Shown piece after piece: positions 9,140 through 17,575 of a DNA stretch of 64,000 bases (position 1 is the stretch's first letter; every line of letters starts with the position of its first letter). The stretch is from positions 372,001-436,000 of the forward strand of contig CAVTOD010000008.1 of assembly GCA_963736305.1 (NCBI GenBank), read 5' to 3'. A model generated the notes under the pieces. That model saw nothing but the letters and a program-made list of their open reading frames with translations. It made no database searches and had not been told where the DNA came from. Source of the DNA: DASUPK01 sp963736305 (lineage in GTDB: Bacteria > Actinomycetota > Thermoleophilia > Solirubrobacterales > 70-9). Position numbers and translations under genes: made by a program.

Positions 9140-9832
9140 ATCCGCAAAGCACTCTTCATCGGCTCGGCGGCCGCGGCGGCCGCCTGGTGGACCCCGGCAC
9201 TCGCGCCGATCGTGCCCGCGCTGGCCGACGTCCTCGGCCTGCCGCGGCGGATAGACGACCCGGCGGGCGTCGCGCTCACCTTCGACGACGGCCCGCATCC
9301 GGAGGGAACGCCCGCGGTGCTGGAGGCGCTTGCCCAGGCGGACGCGCGGGCGACGTTCTTCCTCTGCGGCGAGCAGGTCGAGCGCAACCCCGCCCTCGCC
9401 GCCGAGATCGCCGCGGCGGGACACACGGTCGCCGTCCACGGCTACCGCCATCGCAACATCCTCCGGCTCGCCCCGAGCACGTTCGTCGACGACCTGGAGC
9501 GCGGGATCGGCGCGATCGAGGACGCCCTCGGGCTGCGCCCGGAGCTCTACCGCCCGCCCTACGGGATCTTCAGCTACCCGGGGATCGTGGAGGTCCGGGC
9601 CCGCGGCCTGCGACCGCTGCTCTGGTCACGCTGGGGCCACGACTGGCGGGGCGGGAGGGCGCCCGCGGAGATCGCGGCCGAGGCGACGCATGACCTCGAC
9701 GGCGGTGACGTCCTGCTGCTCCACGACGCCGATCACTACAGCGAGCCCGGCTGCTGGCGCGCGACGGTCGCGGCGCTGCCGATGGTGGTGGAGCGAATCA
9801 GGTCGGCCGGGCTCAGGCCCGTCTCGGCCTAG
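9140..9832 (+). CDS. Polysaccharide deacetylase (NodB homology domain)
   Basis: A carbohydrate esterase family 4 protein removing acetyl groups from cell-surface polymers. Motifs: TFDDGPHPEGTP (catalytic Asp and metal Asp), HGYRHRN (metal His pair), RPPYG and LLLHDAD. An N-terminal alanine-rich hydrophobic segment ending AAAAAWWTPALAP suggests membrane attachment. The start is unclear: no ATG, GTG or TTG lies in frame at the expected N-terminus (the codon there is ATC at 9140). An out-of-frame ATG sits at 9120, so a small indel near 9135-9145 is possible; the next in-frame GTG is at 9212. The stop shares CTAG with the convergent epimerase gene. Confidence 0.85.
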   Translation: MRKALFIGSAAAAAAWWTPALAPIVPALADVLGLPRRIDDPAGVALTFDDGPHPEGTPAVLEALAQADARATFFLCGEQVERNPALAAEIAAAGHTVAVHGYRHRNILRLAPSTFVDDLERGIGAIEDALGLRPELYRPPYGIFSYPGIVEVRARGLRPLLWSRWGHDWRGGRAPAEIAAEATHDLDGGDVLLLHDADHYSEPGCWRATVAALPMVVERIRSAGLRPVSA

Positions 9833-11244
9833 CTGACGGTGTCGGCGGCGGGTTCCTCGTCGCCGACCCAGCGGCTGGCGGCGGTCGCCACCACCAGCGC
9901 GATCGCGAGGCCCATCGCGCTCAGGGCGATCGTGCCCTTGTGCGGCATGCCCAGGTTGAAGATGTTGCGCGTCCAGGGAAGCGTCTCGAGCGCCACGTAG
10001 CCGGCGAGCAGCCAACCGGCGATCACGCCGCCGTTGGCGGGCCGGCGTCCGGTGCCGAGAGGAAGAAGGCTGAGGGCGGCCAGGATCCCGATCAGGCAGG
10101 TGATCGCGACGTAGCCGACCTGGCCCGTCCCGAAGTCGTCGGTGCGGAACGCGAGCGTGGACGGAATCAGTGTCCCGGCCACCACCGCGAGCGCCACGAT
10201 CCAGACGCTCGGCCAGGAGGAGGCGGCCGCGCTGGGCCAACCCGGCAGCTCGGTCACCTTGGCGATCGGTGCCAGCGCGTGCGCGGGCTTCGGCTCGGGC
10301 GGTGCCGCGAGCACCGGCGCCCGCTCAGGCGCGGCCGCGGGGGCACGCTCGGGCGCGAGCCAGGCGAGGTAGCGGCTGACGCCCTCGCGAAGCGGGGTGG
10401 AGGCGCGCCAGCCGAGCTCCTCGGCGGCCCGCTCGTTCGAGATCACCGCCCCGCCGAAGTCACCGTTGCGGCCGGGGGTGTGGACGATCTCGGTATCGTC
10501 GATCAGATCGGAGACCACGTCCGCGAGCTCGCGGATGGTCACGGTCTCGTCGCCGGCGAGGTTGTAGACGCGGTTCTCCCCGCCGCTCTCGAGCCCGGCG
10601 ACGATGCCCTCGGCGAGGTCCTCGACATAGACGAAGCGGCGGGTCTGGAGGCCGTCGCCGGCGATCGTCAGGGGCTCGCCCTTCAACGCCTTCGAGACGA
10701 AGATCGGGATCACCGCGGCGGGGCGGGCCCGGGGGCCGTAGGGGATGCCGAAGCGGAGGATCGTGCACGGCACGTCGTAGAGCTCCGCGTAGGAGGTGCA
10801 GTACATCTCCCCGGCCAGCTTGCTCGCGGTGTAGAGATGGTCGGGGAGGCCGAGCGGGGCGTCCTCGTCGATCAGCCCGTCGCCCGAGGCGCCATAGACC
10901 CAGATCGTGCTGCCGTAGACGACGCGGGTGCCGGTCGCGCGTGCCGCCTCGAGGACGGCGAGGGTCCCGCGGGAGTTGCACTCCTCGGCCTGGACCGGCT
11001 CCTTCGCGACGATCCCGACGTCCGCATAGGCGGCGAGGTGTACGACCGCCTCGCAGTCCTCCATCGCGGCGCACAGCATTTCGTGGTCGAAGAGGTCCCC
11101 AACGACGGTGTCGACGGAGCCAGGCTCGTGGTGCGGTGAGGGCTGCAGGTCGTAGATCCGCGGCTCGAAGCCCGCGTCGAAGAGCTTGTCGACGACGTGC
11201 GAGCCGATGAAGCCCGAGCCGCCGGTGACGAGGACGCGACTCAT
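9829..11244 (-). CDS. NAD-dependent sugar epimerase/dehydratase with C-terminal membrane domain
   Basis: A 471-residue protein. Residues 1 to about 310 are an extended short-chain dehydrogenase with the nucleotide motif VLVTGGSGFIGSHVVDKLFD, the active-site YTASKLAG (Tyr and Lys) and GSTIWVYG, as in nucleotide-sugar epimerases or dehydratases. A linker rich in Ala, Pro and Glu (about 310-355) leads to a C-terminal domain with roughly four hydrophobic segments (from WIVALAVVAGTLIP to IALVVATAAS). A membrane tail is unusual for this normally soluble family. The ATG at 11242-11244 overlaps the stop of the aminotransferase gene (ATGA), so the two are translated together, presumably to make a modified sugar. 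Confidence 0.88.
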   Translation of the reverse strand: MSRVLVTGGSGFIGSHVVDKLFDAGFEPRIYDLQPSPHHEPGSVDTVVGDLFDHEMLCAAMEDCEAVVHLAAYADVGIVAKEPVQAEECNSRGTLAVLEAARATGTRVVYGSTIWVYGASGDGLIDEDAPLGLPDHLYTASKLAGEMYCTSYAELYDVPCTILRFGIPYGPRARPAAVIPIFVSKALKGEPLTIAGDGLQTRRFVYVEDLAEGIVAGLESGGENRVYNLAGDETVTIRELADVVSDLIDDTEIVHTPGRNGDFGGAVISNERAAEELGWRASTPLREGVSRYLAWLAPERAPAAAPERAPVLAAPPEPKPAHALAPIAKVTELPGWPSAAASSWPSVWIVALAVVAGTLIPSTLAFRTDDFGTGQVGYVAITCLIGILAALSLLPLGTGRRPANGGVIAGWLLAGYVALETLPWTRNIFNLGMPHKGTIALSAMGLAIALVVATAASRWVGDEEPAADTVS

Positions 11245-12179
11245 GCGGTCTCCTCCATGGCTCGCTGCTCCGCCTCGACGGCGGGGGCATAGTAGAGGGG
11301 AACGCACCAGTGGTTCTCGGCCACCCAGTCGCTGTTCGGAAGCTCGTCGCCGGTGCCCATGATCCGGTGGCAGGGATCGTCGTAGACCTTGCCGGTCGAG
11401 CGCTCGATCTCCTCGAAGACGATGTACTTGTAGAGGCCGGAGGTCATTCCCTCCGGCAGCTCCAGCCGCGAGGAGTAGACGGGATCGAGCTTGGTGCGCG
11501 CGACCTCGTTCTTGCGGGCGACGATCTCCTCGAGCCTCTCCGTCTGGACCAGGCCGATCGCGGCGGTGAACTCGCTCATCCGCAGGTTGAGGCCCTCCAC
11601 CTCGTGGTCGGGCTTGCCGTAGTTGCGGAAGGCGCGGGCGTGCTCGGCGATCTCCGCGCGCCCGGTGACGAGCATGCCGCCCTCGCCGGTGGAGATCGTC
11701 TTGGTCGCGTAGAAGGAGTAGGCGCCGGCGTCGCCCCAGGAGCCCGGACGACGGTCGCCCCAGCGGGCGCCGTGGGCGTGGGCGCAGTCCTCGAGCAGGA
11801 AGATCCCCTCCGCTCGGCAGTACTCGGCGATCCGCTCGATCTCGAACGCGACATGCCCGCCGATGTGGACGATCACCGCCGCGCGAGGCTTGTGCTGCTC
11901 GGCCTTGCGCTCGAAGTCCTCGAAGGACATGCAGAGGTCATCTCGGTTGCAGTCCACGAAGACCGGCTCGCCACCGGAGTGGATGATCGAGAGCGGGGTC
12001 GCCATGAAGGTGTTGGATGGGCAGAGGACCTTCTCGCCCTTGACACCGGCGAAGTCGAGGGCCGCGAGCGCCGCGCCCGTCCAGCCGCCGGTCGCGACCG
12101 AGTTGAGGCGGTGCAGCTCCGCCCAGGCGGACTCGAAGCGGGAGGTCATCTCGCCCTCGGACCAGCGCTCGGACAACAC
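11241..12179 (-). CDS. DegT/DnrJ/EryC1/StrS-type sugar aminotransferase
   Basis: A PLP-dependent aminotransferase of the sugar-aminating class. It has PSNTFMATPLSIIHSGG, the cofactor-pocket region LLEDCAHAHGA and the PLP-lysine motif YSFYATKTISTGEGG. It transfers amino groups to nucleotide-linked keto-sugars and is coupled to the downstream epimerase. The coordinates use the first canonical start (GTG at 12177-12179), but coding character continues in frame upstream to about 12290 (including FAIGFDRRDLPRLHELWDEI) with no ATG, GTG or TTG before the stop at 12297. A run of seven G at about 12270 lies in this stretch, so the true N-terminus may be hidden by an indel. Confidence 0.87.
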   Translation of the reverse strand: MLSERWSEGEMTSRFESAWAELHRLNSVATGGWTGAALAALDFAGVKGEKVLCPSNTFMATPLSIIHSGGEPVFVDCNRDDLCMSFEDFERKAEQHKPRAAVIVHIGGHVAFEIERIAEYCRAEGIFLLEDCAHAHGARWGDRRPGSWGDAGAYSFYATKTISTGEGGMLVTGRAEIAEHARAFRNYGKPDHEVEGLNLRMSEFTAAIGLVQTERLEEIVARKNEVARTKLDPVYSSRLELPEGMTSGLYKYIVFEEIERSTGKVYDDPCHRIMGTGDELPNSDWVAENHWCVPLYYAPAVEAEQRAMEETA

Positions 12180-12376
12180 GATCTCGTCCCAGAGCTCATG
12201 GAGCCTGGGCAGGTCGCGGCGATCGAAGCCGATCGCGAACTGGCTGTGTTCGGACGCGGTCAGGGAGTCGGGGGGGTGGAGCAGCGGGAGCCGCGCTTAA
12301 TGCGCAGCGTGGGGCAGGATAGTCAGTTGGGCGGCGCGATGAATCCGGAATAAACCCGGATGTGAACGGGCTCTTA

Positions 12377-12414
12377 TGCGAGGGTGCGCCGAGCCAGAGG
12401 CGAGGCGCAACCCG
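12377..12414 (-). repeat. Dispersed 37-38-nt repeat, copy C
   Basis: On the minus strand this begins CGGGTTGCGCCTCGC and ends GCGCACCCTCGCA. Its ends match copies at 21379-21415 and 57334-57369, while the centre varies. It lies between the aminotransferase and the HD-domain gene, directly after the stop of the latter. Confidence 0.6.
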
Positions 12415-13008
12415 TCACATGCTGGCGGCCTCGGCCTTCAGCACGCCCAGATCGGCCTCGATCTCGCTCAGGAAGGGCGTTTCGGGATCGAGGTGGTGGA
12501 GCTCCTCCAGATCCTCGGTCCAAAGCCGCAGGCGCTCGCCGAGAGTCGTGCCGAGGCGCTCCCCGCAGGCCGGGCGGGCGTCGGGGGCGACCTTGAGCCA
12601 GTCGCGCATGTTGGCGACGCGGTCCGCGGCGTAGATCACGACGGGATCGCCGCCGGACTCCAGGATCCCCTGGCGGAGCGCCCGCTTGCGCTCGCAGTAG
12701 CCGTCGATATCCGGGTCCTCGCTGAGGCAGTCGACGAGCCCCGCCACCTGCGGGCCGAAGCGCTCGCGGATCTCGTCGAGTTGCACGTCGGTCTTCTCGA
12801 CGACGTCGTGGAGGTAGGCGGCGGGGATCAGCGCTCCGTCGTACCCGGCGTCCAGGAGCAGCTGGGCGACGGCGATCGGGTGCTCGACGAACTGCTCGCC
12901 GGTCTGCTTGCGGTACTGGCCGAGATGGACCCGGCGGGCGAACCGAAGCGCGGACACAGCCAGATCCGACTCCAATCGAGGCTCGGGTCGTGTCGAGACT
13001 TCAGCCAT
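12415..13008 (-). CDS. Small HD-domain hydrolase (MESH1 / SpoT-N-like)
   Basis: A 197-residue HD-fold protein resembling the ppGpp-hydrolase half of RelA/SpoT or stand-alone MESH1-type enzymes. The metal ligands are visible as EHPIAVAQLL (His), AAYLHDVVEKT (His-Asp) and AADRVANMRDW (distal Asp). There is no synthetase or ACT domain. It may degrade (p)ppGpp or another pyrophosphorylated nucleotide; this is a family inference. The ATG lies at 13006-13008. The upstream region (13009-13162) is relatively AT-rich and is shared with the divergent membrane-protein gene. Confidence 0.75.
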   Translation of the reverse strand: MAEVSTRPEPRLESDLAVSALRFARRVHLGQYRKQTGEQFVEHPIAVAQLLLDAGYDGALIPAAYLHDVVEKTDVQLDEIRERFGPQVAGLVDCLSEDPDIDGYCERKRALRQGILESGGDPVVIYAADRVANMRDWLKVAPDARPACGERLGTTLGERLRLWTEDLEELHHLDPETPFLSEIEADLGVLKAEAASM

Positions 13009-13162
13009 TCGGCGAGACGCTAACGGCGGGATGGCGGAATCTCAATTTGAGGCGGCCGGATTTCCGCAAATAGCGACAAATGTGATTGACAGTTCTTTCA
13101 CAAGGAGGTCGCGGGCGCAAGCGCAATTGTGAGGCGGGTCCTCTGACCTAGAATCGCCGGCG

Positions 13163-13519
13163 GTGCCGCAGACGATCAGGAACATCGCGATCATCGCCGC
13201 CCTCGCGGCCGCCGTTGACTTCCTGCCGGGCGGCGGCAACGCGGCGGCGGCGGTTCTGACGGCGCTGACGATGTGCTTCCTCGCGGCGATCGCATGGCTG
13301 CTCTACCGCGTCTACAACGAGCAGCAGATGACCCTCTCGACGCTCACCGATACCCGCAAGGCCGGCCTGTTCGGCGCCGTCGGGGGGATCGCGCTGCTCA
13401 CGGTCGCCTATGACGACTTTCGCTCGTGGACCGGCGGCATCCTGCTCTGGGTCGCGCTGGTTGCCGGATGTGTCGGCGTGATCTTCCTGATCTGGCGCTC
13501 GGCGACGACGACGTACTGA
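13163..13519 (+). CDS. Small four-helix membrane protein, function unknown
   Basis: A 118-residue protein with four predicted transmembrane segments (about residues 6-20, 27-47, 68-83 and 91-110) and a short polar loop between the second and third (RVYNEQQMTLSTLTDTRKA). I do not recognise the family. The GTG at 13163 is the first in-frame start. It precedes the TadE cluster by 63 bases but has no evident functional link to it. Confidence 0.65.
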   Translation: MPQTIRNIAIIAALAAAVDFLPGGGNAAAAVLTALTMCFLAAIAWLLYRVYNEQQMTLSTLTDTRKAGLFGAVGGIALLTVAYDDFRSWTGGILLWVALVAGCVGVIFLIWRSATTTY

Positions 13520-13582
13520 TCCGTCACTGATTCGCGGCGCTCGGCGCGGATCGCGTCACGCCGGTCCGCCTAGCTTCGGCCT

Positions 13583-13936
13583 GTGGGACCGGATCTCGAC
13601 AGCACTCGCCACGGCCGCGGGCAGGCTTCGGTCGAGTTCGTCGCCGTCTTGCCCGCGCTCGCTGCCTGCCTGGTGATCGCCGCGCAGGCCGTGGTGGCCG
13701 GCTGGGCGCTGTGGTCCGCCGGCAACGCCGCCCGGGCCGGCGCCCGGGCGGAGGAGGTGGGCTCGAATGCGGAGGCGGCGGCCCGCCGCGCGCTGCCCGG
13801 CACCCTGCGCGACGGAGCCGCGATCCGCTCCGGCGACGGCGTCAGGGTGAGGGTGCGGGTCCCGGCGATCGTCCCGGGCGTCTCGTTGCCCTCGGTGTCC
13901 GCGGCCTCGACCCTCGATTCGGATGGTGGTGCGTAG
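13583..13936 (+). CDS. TadE-like pilus assembly protein
   Basis: A 117-residue protein with the TadE arrangement: a short basic N-terminus (RHGRGQASVEFV), one hydrophobic helix (residues about 16-38, VLPALAACLVIAAQAVVAG) and a small extracytoplasmic domain. The glutamate following GQASV is the conserved residue of TadE-type pseudopilins near the processing site. GTG at 13583 is the start. It overlaps the next TadE-like gene by 14 bases, and both lead into a large TadG-like fusion. Tad secretion ATPase and platform genes are not in the window. Confidence 0.8.
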   Translation: MGPDLDSTRHGRGQASVEFVAVLPALAACLVIAAQAVVAGWALWSAGNAARAGARAEEVGSNAEAAARRALPGTLRDGAAIRSGDGVRVRVRVPAIVPGVSLPSVSAASTLDSDGGA

Positions 13937-14276
13937 GGCGCCGGGGGCCGGCCAGGCTTCGGTCGAGCTGCTGGCGGCGCTGCCGGCGCTCGCCCTCGCC
14001 GCCGCCCTGGCGCTGCAGCTGCTGCTCGTCGGCTACTCGATGACGATCGCCGACGGGGCGGCCGAGGCGGGTGCGCTCGCCGGAACGGCAGGCCAGGATG
14101 CAAAGCGCGCTGCCGTCAAGGCGCTCCCGGGCTGGGCGCGGGGGCGCGCGCATGTGAGCGCCGACGGGGGCAGGGTGAGGGTCGAGCTCCGTCCCCCGGC
14201 GCCGTTCGCCGCCGTCGCGAATGCGCTCTCGGTCAGCTCGGAAGCGTGGTCCCGGCCGGACGGGAGCGGCGGTTGA
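13923..14276 (+). CDS. Second TadE-like pilus assembly protein
   Basis: A 117-residue paralogue of the preceding gene with the same layout: basic N-terminus ending GAGQASVELLAAL, a hydrophobic helix rich in Leu and Ala, then a soluble domain. The ATG at 13923 lies inside the end of the first TadE gene. Its TGA stop overlaps the TTG start of the downstream fusion protein, so the three form a translationally coupled operon. Confidence 0.8.
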   Translation: MVVRRAPGAGQASVELLAALPALALAAALALQLLLVGYSMTIADGAAEAGALAGTAGQDAKRAAVKALPGWARGRAHVSADGGRVRVELRPPAPFAAVANALSVSSEAWSRPDGSGG

Positions 14277-16234
14277 TCCCGGCGATCCTCGCCACCGGGA
14301 GGGATCGAGGCCCGAGCCAGGGACTGGCCGCAGCGGTTGCCGTGGAGGCCGCGGTACTGACCGGGGCCGGCACCCTGCTGGTAGAGGTGGGCGAAGGGAC
14401 GCGCCGCCGCGGCCCGACCCTGCTCGCCTCGCCGGGCGCACGCGAGATCGAGGAGGCGCTGCGGTCCGCCGGCCGGCGCGCCTCCGCTCGCGGCCACGTC
14501 TGCCACCTGGCGGCGGAGGGCGGCGAGTCGATCGACGAGGTCGCGGCCATAGTCGAAGAATCGGGCGCGGCGCTCGCGATCGTCCATCTGCCGGGCCGGC
14601 TGTGGGTGCCCGCGCTCGAGGCCGAGGGCCTGGCCGCCGCCGGTGGCTGCCTGCTCGTCTCGCTTCCGGCCGAGCGCTCCCTCGCGGCGCTCGCCGTGGA
14701 GCAGCTGGCGCGACGCCGATTGCCGTGCAGGGTCGCGACGAGAGCGCCTGGGCAGCTCGCCGCCAGGCGAGCTCTGGCGGGGGTTCGCCCCGGCGGCTGG
14801 GTCTCCGAGGTCGCCTCCGGGATCGCGCGGCGTCTCCTCGGGCTCGGCCGCCGTGGGCGCGGTTCATCCGCGGATGGCGAGCGGGGCCAGGCGCTCCCGG
14901 CCCTACTCGGCGCCGGGTTGATCTTGATCCTGGCGACGCTCGCGCTGGTCGCGATCGGCGGAGCCGCGACCGGCAAGGGGAGGGTGCAGACGGCCGCCGA
15001 CCTGGCCGCCCTCTCCGCGGTGCGCAGCATGCGGGACGACGCCCCGAGGCTGCTGGCCCCAGAGACGCTTCCCGACGGAAGGCCGAACCCGCGCCACCTC
15101 TCCAAGGGCGAGTTCCTGGGCAGGGCTCGACTGGCGGCCGTGGATGCCGCTCGCCGCAACCGGGTCGATCCCGCTCGCCTGCGAGTCGCTTTCCCGGACG
15201 CCAGCTCCTATCCGCCGCTCCAGGCTCGCGCGACGGTGGTGGGGGAGATCGACACCAAGCGGCTGCCCGGCGGCGAGCGGCTCGCCGACCGCCGGCCGAT
15301 CCGGGTGGCGGCGTCGGCCGTTGCCGAGGCGTCGGCGCCCGTCTCCTCGTGGACGGGAATGCCCTCCCAGGCCGAGGGCGGAGGCTATTCGGGCCCGCTG
15401 GCCTACCGGGATGGCGAGGGGATGAGGCCGGACGTGGCCGCCGCGTATGACCGGATGGCCGCCGCGGCGCGCCGGGCGGGCATCGACCTGGTCGTCGTCT
15501 CGGGGTTTCGCTCCGACGCGGAGCAGGCGCGGCTCTTCGCCCAGCACCCCGATCCACAATGGGTGGCCCCGCCCGGCCACTCCCTGCACCGCTGCGCGAC
15601 GGAGCTCGACCTCGGCCCCTCCTCGGCCTACGGGTGGCTGGACTCCCATGCGCCGAAGTTCGGCTTCCTGCGCCGGTATCCGTGGGAGGCGTGGCACTTC
15701 GGGTACATCGCCGACCCGCCACCGTGCTCGGAGGCCGGCAACGCAGTCATGGCGGCCGGCTCACCGGGCGAGCAGGACGGGCTGGCGCGGAGTTCCGGGC
15801 TTCCGAGCTTCGTGCCCGCCGCCTACCGGGAGCCGCTGCTGCGCTCGGCGTCGCGATGGAACGTCTCGCCGGGGCTGCTCGCGGCGCAGCTGATGGCGGA
15901 GTCGGGCTTCAACCCGCGGGCGGTCTCACCGGCGGGGGCGCTCGGGATCGCCCAGTTCATCCCCTCGACGGCGCGTTCCTACGGGCTGCGCGATCCCTTC
16001 GACCCGGTCGCCTCGATCGACGCCCAGGCCCATCTGATGTCGGACCTGCTCTACCAATTCCACTCCGTGCCGCTGGCACTGGCCGCCTATAACGCCGGCT
16101 CCGGCGCGGTCGCGGCGTGCAACTGCGTGCCTCCGTATCCGGAGACACGCGCCTACGTGGCGCGGATCCTGGCGCTCGCGGGCGGGGCGGGCGTGCTGCT
16201 GGCGCCGCCGCTGGAGGTGCGACTCGTTCGATAG
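14273..16234 (+). CDS. TadG-like / VanY carboxypeptidase / SLT transglycosylase fusion
   Basis: A 653-residue multidomain protein. Residues 1 to about 195 are an alpha/beta-looking region without a Walker A motif that I cannot assign. Residues about 200-240 hold GERGQALPALLGAG and one transmembrane helix followed by TAADLAALSAVRSM, the TadG-like Flp pilus pattern. Residues about 390-490 are a VanY/M15 peptidase: VVSGFRSDAEQARLF, the metal motif HSLHRCATELDLG and EAWHFGYI. The C-terminus is a lytic transglycosylase with catalytic Glu543 in LMAESGFNPRAVS, then GALGIAQFIPSTA and AAYNAGSGAV. It thus joins pilus assembly to two peptidoglycan-cleaving activities. TTG at 14273 overlaps the TadE stop; GTG at 14246 is an alternative. 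Confidence 0.88.
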   Translation: MIPAILATGRDRGPSQGLAAAVAVEAAVLTGAGTLLVEVGEGTRRRGPTLLASPGAREIEEALRSAGRRASARGHVCHLAAEGGESIDEVAAIVEESGAALAIVHLPGRLWVPALEAEGLAAAGGCLLVSLPAERSLAALAVEQLARRRLPCRVATRAPGQLAARRALAGVRPGGWVSEVASGIARRLLGLGRRGRGSSADGERGQALPALLGAGLILILATLALVAIGGAATGKGRVQTAADLAALSAVRSMRDDAPRLLAPETLPDGRPNPRHLSKGEFLGRARLAAVDAARRNRVDPARLRVAFPDASSYPPLQARATVVGEIDTKRLPGGERLADRRPIRVAASAVAEASAPVSSWTGMPSQAEGGGYSGPLAYRDGEGMRPDVAAAYDRMAAAARRAGIDLVVVSGFRSDAEQARLFAQHPDPQWVAPPGHSLHRCATELDLGPSSAYGWLDSHAPKFGFLRRYPWEAWHFGYIADPPPCSEAGNAVMAAGSPGEQDGLARSSGLPSFVPAAYREPLLRSASRWNVSPGLLAAQLMAESGFNPRAVSPAGALGIAQFIPSTARSYGLRDPFDPVASIDAQAHLMSDLLYQFHSVPLALAAYNAGSGAVAACNCVPPYPETRAYVARILALAGGAGVLLAPPLEVRLVR

Positions 16235-17545
16235 CTATGGGGTGGCCGGATTGGGCTTTTCGACGGAAACCTCGTTCACAACCCCAAGCCCGTCGGGGCT
16301 GTACTGGTAGACGTCGAACACCCCGGCGGTGGGGTCGCCGTGCACGTCCATGTCGATCGGGCCGGAGGCGCCCGTGTAGTCGATGTCCTTGCCGTCCTCG
16401 AGCGCCTTGATCGCGTCCGGGAGCTGCTGCCAAGTGAACACGTCGCCGCCGGGCGCCGTGATGTCGATCAGGTGGTCGGCCATCTGCTGCCCGTCGGTGG
16501 AGCCGGCCGCGACGGCGGCGAGGTAGCAGAGCACGGTCGCGTCGAATTCCTGGGCGGCGAACGGTGCCAGACTGACTTCGTGCGGATCGGCGGACTGGAA
16601 GTCGTGCACGAACGCGGTTGAGGAGTCCTCGCCCTCGGGGGTCCCGGGCGCCAGGGCGCGCATCCCGTCGATCGCCTCGGCGCCGACCTGCTCCGGCAGG
16701 CCCGGCGAGACGAGCTGGTCGCTGCCCCAGGCCTTGCTCGGGTCCCACGAGGAGCTCGAGGAGAGCGCGGGGGCGAGCTGCGAGAAGTCGTTGAGGCCGT
16801 CGATGAGGAGGATCGCGTCCGGGCTGCCGGCGGTGATCTGCTCGGCCTGCCCGGAGTACGGAGGCGCGAGAGCGGTCGGCCCACCGATGGTCCCGTTCTT
16901 GTCCTGCCAGTCCCCGATGAAGTCCTGGCTGAGCGTGTCCCCGTAGGAGTCGTTGCTGGCGGCCACGTTGACGTCCTGTCCCTGGGCGCCCCCGAGGTCA
17001 CTGTCAATCGCCTTCGACAGGCCCAATCCCTCCACCGACTCCGGCAGCGCCGTGCTGTTCACCAGGTCGTGGTCGTTGAGGTCGGCGACGTTTTCGCCGG
17101 TGGGCACCGGCGAGATCTCTAGAACCTTGGCCGGGATGACGATCTCCTCGCCCACCTGGGCAACGGCATCAGAAGACCACGGGCCGGTCAGGCAGCTGGC
17201 TCCGTCGTCGTGGACGAGCCTCTTGGCCGACTCGGTGGCGCTGTGTGCATCGCTCCCCTGGTCGTCAGGGACCGTGCGCACCGTGTGGTCGGCGTCCGCG
17301 GTGCCGATCGCCCGCTTGATCTGGTCGAGAGCCAGGTCCGATGCTTTCCGGCCGGAGTCGCCGAGCGCCTTGGAGCTGCCGCTGAGGGGCAGCGAGTTGC
17401 CGATCACCAGGCTGAGCTGCTTTGAACCCGGACCGTTGCCGCCCCCGCCTCCGCCGCAGGCGGCAAGACCAAGGATCAGCGCCAACCCAGCGGACGCCGA
17501 GGCCGCCCGGAGGATGTTGGTCCTGCCTCTCAGGTCCGTATTCAT
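16235..17545 (-). CDS. ABC transporter substrate-binding lipoprotein, type I PBP fold
   Basis: A 436-residue lipoprotein with signal peptide and lipobox LGLAAC followed by a poly-Gly linker. The mature part reads as a periplasmic-binding-protein type I (Peripla_BP_6, branched-chain amino-acid or amide type), with LVIGNSLPLSGSSKALG near the start, ALDQIKRA and NVAASNDSYGDTLSQDF. The ligand is unknown and no permease or ATPase lies beside it. ATG at 17543-17545 is chosen because it directly precedes the signal peptide. Its start is only 30 bases from the divergent MaoC gene. Confidence 0.82.
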   Translation of the reverse strand: MNTDLRGRTNILRAASASAGLALILGLAACGGGGGGNGPGSKQLSLVIGNSLPLSGSSKALGDSGRKASDLALDQIKRAIGTADADHTVRTVPDDQGSDAHSATESAKRLVHDDGASCLTGPWSSDAVAQVGEEIVIPAKVLEISPVPTGENVADLNDHDLVNSTALPESVEGLGLSKAIDSDLGGAQGQDVNVAASNDSYGDTLSQDFIGDWQDKNGTIGGPTALAPPYSGQAEQITAGSPDAILLIDGLNDFSQLAPALSSSSSWDPSKAWGSDQLVSPGLPEQVGAEAIDGMRALAPGTPEGEDSSTAFVHDFQSADPHEVSLAPFAAQEFDATVLCYLAAVAAGSTDGQQMADHLIDITAPGGDVFTWQQLPDAIKALEDGKDIDYTGASGPIDMDVHGDPTAGVFDVYQYSPDGLGVVNEVSVEKPNPATP

Positions 17546-17575
17546 AGCCGGTGGCCTAACGGTAGGGTGCGCGCC

